From NCBI GenBank assembly GCA_028527945.1, contig JAQQAK010000084.1:1-8351 (forward strand): a DNA stretch of 8,351 nt. The letters run 5' to 3'. The notes beneath the pieces are model-generated. The model made no database searches. It saw only the letters and a list, made by a program, of their open reading frames with translations, and was not told the origin of the DNA. This document shows positions 6,973-8,351 of the stretch, in pieces. This stretch comes from Spirochaetaceae bacterium. GTDB taxonomy: Bacteria > Spirochaetota > Spirochaetia > UBA9216. A program made the position numbers and the translations under genes. Numbering within the stretch: position 1 is the first letter of the stretch; each line of letters starts with the position of its first letter.

Positions 6973-7815
6973 CTAATACCTTATTGAAAGACACGCACCC
7001 ATAGGCAATACTTGAACAGATAATTCCTGACCATTTTTAGTTGTTATCTTTTTAGGCTTCACGTTTAAACTATGAATCCAGGGTACAAATAAACCACAGG
7101 CAGTACCTGCTATGGCTCCAGCTATAACATCAGTAATAAAATGCTCTCCACTAGCTATCCGGCAGACAGCAGTGCCGACAGCGAATATATAAGAAGAAGC
7201 AATTACAGGTATTTTCCATTTTGAATTGGGAAAATATTTACAAAAAACAAAACTCGTAAATGATGCTCCGGCAAAAGACAATGTCGTATGTCCGGAAGGA
7301 AAAGACTTGTTCCAGTCAAAGTCATCAAGAGCATCCTGCGGAAAGTTATCAAAATACATATAGGGTCTTGCTCTGCTTACACAAAGTTTTCCAAGCTCTT
7401 TTAAGCCATAAGCAAGTGATATAGTTTCTGTGTACATAATTCCAATAGTTAGCCATTGATCTGATGGAATAGAAAGCAATAGTGAAGGTGTTAATATAGA
7501 AACAATGCAGAGACCGGTTCCGAGTTTATCTATTATCGGTGAATATTGGAACATAAAGAGCCTATCAAAACCATTTATCTGTGACGAATCAAAAATATTA
7601 CCATCAAATTCAAGGTTATTTATTTGTTTAACCTTATCCAGATATAAAACAGTTACGTTCAGAGCAACAGATGTTGTAAGAAGAATACTATCAAGGATAG
7701 GTTCAGAATAAAATGGATTTCTATCAATTCTCTCATCAACTGCGCTATCAAGAGAAAATAGACAAGCTGTAGAAATTAAGACAAAGACGGCAGCAATAAT
7801 TTTTTTTGTATACAT
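6973..7815 (-). CDS. exported PAP2-family phosphatase (type 2 phosphatidic acid phosphatase)
   Basis: A membrane or envelope phosphatase that removes phosphate from lipid phosphates, isoprenyl pyrophosphates or similar substrates. The 280-residue protein carries all three PAP2 motifs: KLCVSRARP (K143, R150, P151), PSGH (173-176) and R219-x5-H225-x3-D229 in CRIASGEHFITD, with C218 where a serine is usual. The N-terminus MYTKKIIAAVFVLISTACLF is a signal sequence or first membrane helix. STAC at 15-18 could be a relaxed spirochaetal lipobox with C18 as lipid site. Several further hydrophobic segments follow. The protein ends in a 30-residue polar tail finishing SIRY. I chose the ATG at 7815, which has AGGAG (7827-7823) seven bases upstream. 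An in-frame TTG at 7842 lies before that site and is rejected. The gene stands alone, convergent with the integrase remnant. The substrate cannot be told from sequence. Confidence 0.93.
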   Translation of the reverse strand: MYTKKIIAAVFVLISTACLFSLDSAVDERIDRNPFYSEPILDSILLTTSVALNVTVLYLDKVKQINNLEFDGNIFDSSQINGFDRLFMFQYSPIIDKLGTGLCIVSILTPSLLLSIPSDQWLTIGIMYTETISLAYGLKELGKLCVSRARPYMYFDNFPQDALDDFDWNKSFPSGHTTLSFAGASFTSFVFCKYFPNSKWKIPVIASSYIFAVGTAVCRIASGEHFITDVIAGAIAGTACGLFVPWIHSLNVKPKKITTKNGQELSVQVLPMGACLSIRY

Positions 7816-7822
7816 AGGGTTA

Positions 7823-7827
7823 CTCCT
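7823..7827 (-). promoter_or_regulatory. PAP2 ribosome binding site
   Basis: AGGAG on the minus strand, seven bases before the ATG at 7815. It rules out the in-frame TTG at 7842 as start. Confidence 0.85.
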
Positions 7828-7880
7828 GTATGTTAATTTCAAAGCATTTAGCCACAGACAAACAGGAGAAACCAGAACTT

Positions 7881-7909
7881 ATTGTTTACAATAGTGATAC
7901 TTTTAGTAT
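7881..7909. repeat. two adjacent short perfect palindromes
   Basis: ATTGT-TT-ACAAT (7881-7892) and ATACT-TTT-AGTAT (7897-7909) stand four bases apart, between the candidate PAP2 promoter and its start codon. They could be operator half-sites or part of a leader structure. In AT-rich DNA, short palindromes of this size also arise by chance. Confidence 0.4.
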
Positions 7910-7950
7910 TATTCTTTCTCTCTGCTGTCTGATAGGAAATAATGTTATTT

Positions 7951-7977
7951 CTTATATTATAAAAATAAACATGTCAA
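7951..7977 (-). promoter_or_regulatory. candidate PAP2 promoter
   Basis: On the minus strand a perfect TTGACA (7977-7972) is followed after 15 bases by TATAAG (7956-7951). The spacer is shorter than the usual 17. It would give a leader of roughly 130 bases that includes the two palindromes. Confidence 0.4.
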
Positions 7978-7989
7978 TGTAAAGAACTT

Positions 7990-7995
7990 TATAAT
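7990..7995 (+). promoter_or_regulatory. possible -10 box for the ABC permease gene
   Basis: TATAAT is a perfect -10 box pointing towards the permease. The bases 17 upstream (AAACAT) are not a -35 box, and the surroundings are so AT-rich that a chance match is plausible. Confidence 0.25.
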
Positions 7996-8087
7996 ATAAA
8001 CTAAGAAAATTTTGAAAAACCTTATGCATATTTAATAGTGTTTTTTTACAGTCACAATTATTCTTTCTTGCTGTAACCGTTTCTTTT

Positions 8088-8351
8088 TTGTCTAAAGCTC
8101 TATCGTGCTATCTAAAGAAAAGTCTTCCATACTTTTTTATAGCGCCAGCCCTTATTGTTTTGATAGTTTTTTTTATATATCCAATTTTTTACAATATATT
8201 TTTAAGTTTTCATAGATGGAATATGCAGGGAGCTATGAAATTTATTGGCTTCAGAAACTATAAAGAACTTTTTACGAATTTGGATTTCAGAATAACTGTT
8301 TCGAACACCTTTTTTTATATGATAATGAATGTAAGTCTTACAGTTGTTCTG
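8088..8351 (+). CDS. sugar ABC transporter permease (MalF/UgpA type), cut by window end
   Basis: Inner-membrane subunit of a carbohydrate ABC importer (MalF/UgpA-like, binding-protein-dependent transport family). Only the N-terminal part is present and the frame runs off the right edge. The first membrane helix reads LPYFFIAPALIVLIVFFIYP, followed by the typical FYNIFLSFHRW. The conserved FIGFRNYKELF comes next, then the start of helix 2 after a TVSNTFFY block, where NT is a family hallmark. This makes the family assignment strong. The start is uncertain. The frame is open from 8016 but has no ATG before 8223, which lies after helix 1. I give the TTG at 8088 only as the best available choice; it has no ribosome site. 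Substrate is unknown; an operon for uronate or oligosaccharide uptake would fit the uxa genes, but they are 2.6 kb away and separated by opposite-strand genes. Confidence 0.85.
   Translation, partial: MSKALSCYLKKSLPYFFIAPALIVLIVFFIYPIFYNIFLSFHRWNMQGAMKFIGFRNYKELFTNLDFRITVSNTFFYMIMNVSLTVVL

Noticed and set aside
7816..7842. TTG at 7842 as start of the PAP2 gene
   Set aside because: The ATG at 7815 has AGGAG seven bases upstream and gives a clean signal sequence; the extension does not resemble the family.
6337..8351. Search for a second copy of the tRNA 3' end as an attachment-site duplicate
   Set aside because: I saw no repeat of GGTTCGAATCCCGCC downstream in the window, so no attL/attR pair can be claimed here.
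1..8351. CRISPR array, toxin-antitoxin pair or other defence system
   Set aside because: No regularly spaced repeats and no pair of small genes with such features were visible.

Overview
The window looks like a chromosomal piece from a moderately AT-rich bacterium that lives on plant uronic acids. A gut or rumen spirochaete of the Treponema type is my best guess, but this is an inference. It rests on the style of the carbohydrate genes, the relaxed lipobox on one protein and a degraded integrase fragment that resembles those in treponeme genomes. No rRNA or other decisive taxonomic marker is present.

Region 1 (about 31-5474, + strand) is a tight operon for hexuronate catabolism. It encodes tagaturonate reductase (uxaB), altronate dehydratase (uxaA), uronate isomerase (uxaC) and a 332-residue YiaK-type 2-keto-acid reductase. 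UxaC converts D-galacturonate to D-tagaturonate (and D-glucuronate to D-fructuronate). UxaB reduces tagaturonate to D-altronate, and UxaA dehydrates that to 2-keto-3-deoxy-D-gluconate. The fourth enzyme probably feeds another acidic sugar, released from pectin or related material, into the same pool. The kinase and aldolase for the last steps are not here, and the operon promoter lies left of the window.

Region 2 (5477-6037, - strand) is a compact rhomboid protease gene with an intact Ser/His dyad. It ends 2 bases from the end of the uronate operon.

Region 3 (6038-6972) holds a tRNA-Arg(CCG) with a candidate promoter, an inverted repeat over the -35 box and a 16-codon signal-peptide-like reading frame. 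Downstream are an AT-rich stretch with a 12-bp-period tandem repeat and a frame-broken piece that looks like the N-terminal part of a tyrosine-recombinase integrase. Together these suggest the scar of an integrative element at a tRNA gene.

Region 4 (6973-7815, - strand) is an exported PAP2-family phosphatase with all three catalytic motifs. A divergent, palindrome-containing intergenic region follows. The window ends inside the first two membrane segments of a sugar ABC-transporter permease (+ strand), which has no convincing start codon.

I found no clearly new biological system. The most unusual points are the integrase remnant beside the tRNA, the YiaK-type enzyme inside a uxa operon, and the permease without a normal start.
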